This document shows, in pieces, positions 7,172 through 7,774 of a stretch of 7,774 bases of DNA. Positions within the stretch are counted from its first letter, which is position 1, and the number at the start of each line of letters is the position of its first letter. The DNA is from Bacillota bacterium (GTDB lineage: Bacteria; Bacillota_A; Clostridia; Peptostreptococcales; Anaerovoracaceae). The stretch spans positions 1 through 7,774 of the forward strand of contig JAFYLX010000050.1 in the NCBI GenBank assembly GCA_017556895.1, written 5' to 3'. The translations under genes were made by a program, and so were the position numbers. The notes under the pieces were generated by a model. The model saw only the letters and a program-made list of their open reading frames with translations. It was not told where the DNA came from and searched no databases.

Positions 7172-7573
7172 TAGATTAAGCACTTCATCTTCAATTTCTG
7201 ATAATTTCCACCACTTTTCTGAACGAGAAATACTGTTTGGATCATTAAATTTGACCTTTCCGTTCTTGTATTCTGTCATAACGACAAAATGACCGCTAGA
7301 AGTAAAATGTCCTGGTCCCATGATGCATATAATTGGATTTCCATACAATAAATTTTCTTTGATGGTTTCTTCATCAAAAGGGGATTCCCTAATATCGAGG
7401 CCGAGTTCTTTGCCACCCTCTGAGATTAGCGTCCACGTACTGCCATTACCAAGCATACAATATCCGTTATCTTCCGCGAAATTGGCAACATATTCGGGCG
7501 ATATAGATGGGTCATTTAATAGATGGATTGAAACCATTGAAAGACAAGTAGGTCCACAGCCTGATAGTCCCAT
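7151..7573 (-). CDS. C39-like cysteine peptidase, N-terminally truncated
   Basis: The 140 residues from the first ATG match the core of the C39-like papain-fold peptidase family (Peptidase_C39_2 type). LSGCGPTCLSMV carries the presumed catalytic Cys6, TSSGHFVVMTEY the His95, and KFNDPNSISRSEKWW the Asp111; NGSTWTLISEGGKELGLD lies between. Homologues normally have a further N-terminal part holding a conserved Gln (oxyanion hole) before the Cys and often a signal peptide or membrane anchor. None is present here: the frame is stopped by TGA at 7592-7594, only a few codons before the Cys block. The only starts are the ATG at 7573 and a TTG at 7576, neither with a convincing ribosome binding site. 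The fragment is therefore probably non-functional, and a pseudogene label would also be defensible. It ends 31 bases before the M20 gene. Family assignment is good, activity doubtful. Confidence 0.75.
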   Translation of the reverse strand: MGLSGCGPTCLSMVSIHLLNDPSISPEYVANFAEDNGYCMLGNGSTWTLISEGGKELGLDIRESPFDEETIKENLLYGNPIICIMGPGHFTSSGHFVVMTEYKNGKVKFNDPNSISRSEKWWKLSEIEDEVLNLWICRGE

Positions 7574-7577
7574 CAAC

Positions 7578-7774
7578 TCACTGGCAGGGATTCATGGTCA
7601 CCATTCTCTGTATTGCCCCCTTATCAAACGAAGGGTTTCTGTAGTTAGCTTCAAGGATAACCTTCTCCTTTCCTGGACAGAGGTCTGCTTCTGTCATCAA
7701 ATCTATTTCAGGAAGATGCACGGGCAGGTTATAAATCACAATATCTGCCTTTCTGAACTCCTCTCTGAAAGCGC
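7578..7774 (-). CDS. Shikimate dehydrogenase-like protein, C-terminal fragment (partial and truncated)
   Basis: A minus-strand frame is open from the right edge (first full codon 7770-7772) for 64 codons to TGA at 7578-7580. It reads AFREEFRKADIVIYNLP, then VHLPEIDLMTEADL, CPGKEKVILEANYRNPSFD and KGAIQRMVTMNPCQ. The pattern KADIVIYNLP followed about 20 residues later by VILEANYRNPSF resembles the NAD(P)-binding part of shikimate dehydrogenase (AroE) family proteins, where a D(I/L)(I/V)IN-type strand is followed by a D-x-x-Y-x-P-type strand. AroE proteins normally continue about 30 more residues through a helix with a conserved Gln-Ala; that end is missing. The stop falls four bases before the C39-like ATG. 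Identification rests on remembered family patterns over a short stretch and is tentative; that it is coding is more secure than the name. Confidence 0.5.
   Translation of the reverse strand, partial: AFREEFRKADIVIYNLPVHLPEIDLMTEADLCPGKEKVILEANYRNPSFDKGAIQRMVTMNPCQ

Noticed and set aside
6930..7292. 120-codon plus-strand frame spanning the C39/M20 boundary
   Set aside because: It is antisense to conserved coding on both sides and shows no family motif.
7558..7572. Minus-strand out-of-frame reading Tyr-Gln-Ala-Val near where the missing AroE Gln-Ala would be expected, considered as a simple frameshift in aroE
   Set aside because: The same bases encode the strongly conserved Cys block of the C39 family, and the spacing from the AroE-like stop is too short for the missing segment.
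7594..7604. ATGGT-C-ACCAT palindrome near the gene junction, considered as a recombination site
   Set aside because: It is only 5-base arms, lies inside the AroE-like coding frame (MVTM), and no second copy is seen in the window.
5434..7774. C39-like peptidase, M20 peptidase and spoVT considered together as a bacteriocin-processing or peptide-signalling system
   Set aside because: There is no ABC transporter, precursor peptide or membrane sensor, the C39-like gene is truncated, and SpoVT has a well-explained separate role.

Overview
The window is AT-rich DNA from a low-GC Gram-positive bacterium, most likely a member of the Clostridia. The protein sequences of GlmU, Prs, Pth, Mfd and SpoVT all read as Firmicutes types. 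The gene set corresponds to the Bacillus subtilis glmU-prs-ctc-spoVC(pth)-fin-mfd-spoVT housekeeping and sporulation cluster. A SpoVT-type regulator points to an endospore-forming lineage or a descendant of one; species cannot be named from the sequence.

Plus strand, bases 1-5388: the 3' end of glmU (cell-wall precursor UDP-GlcNAc), then prs (PRPP synthesis, TTG start), pth (peptidyl-tRNA hydrolase) and mfd (transcription-repair coupling factor, 1133 aa). Gaps are 52, 41 and -8 bases and no terminator separates the genes, so they look like one read-through operon joining precursor supply, translation quality control and DNA repair. It ends at a strong hairpin with T-rich flanks on both sides at 5394-5435, which probably also serves the convergent genes.

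Minus strand, bases 5434-7774, read right to left: the truncated 3' part of a shikimate-dehydrogenase-like gene, an N-terminally truncated C39-like cysteine peptidase, an intact M20-type metallopeptidase, and spoVT. A good sigma-A-like promoter lies just before the M20 gene. A weaker sporulation-type promoter, together with an inverted repeat reaching the ribosome binding site, lies before spoVT.

Compared with the classical cluster, ctc (rplY) is absent between prs and pth, fin is absent between pth and mfd, and spoVT is inverted so that it faces mfd. The right end holds a junction where two genes are each missing a conserved end; this is either a real deletion or an assembly artefact. I see no phage, insertion sequence, CRISPR, tRNA, rRNA or riboswitch, and no convincing undescribed multi-gene system. 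The noteworthy points are the rearranged operon end, the spoVT control region and the gene junction near 7570-7600. No stretch over 300 bases lacks a gene.
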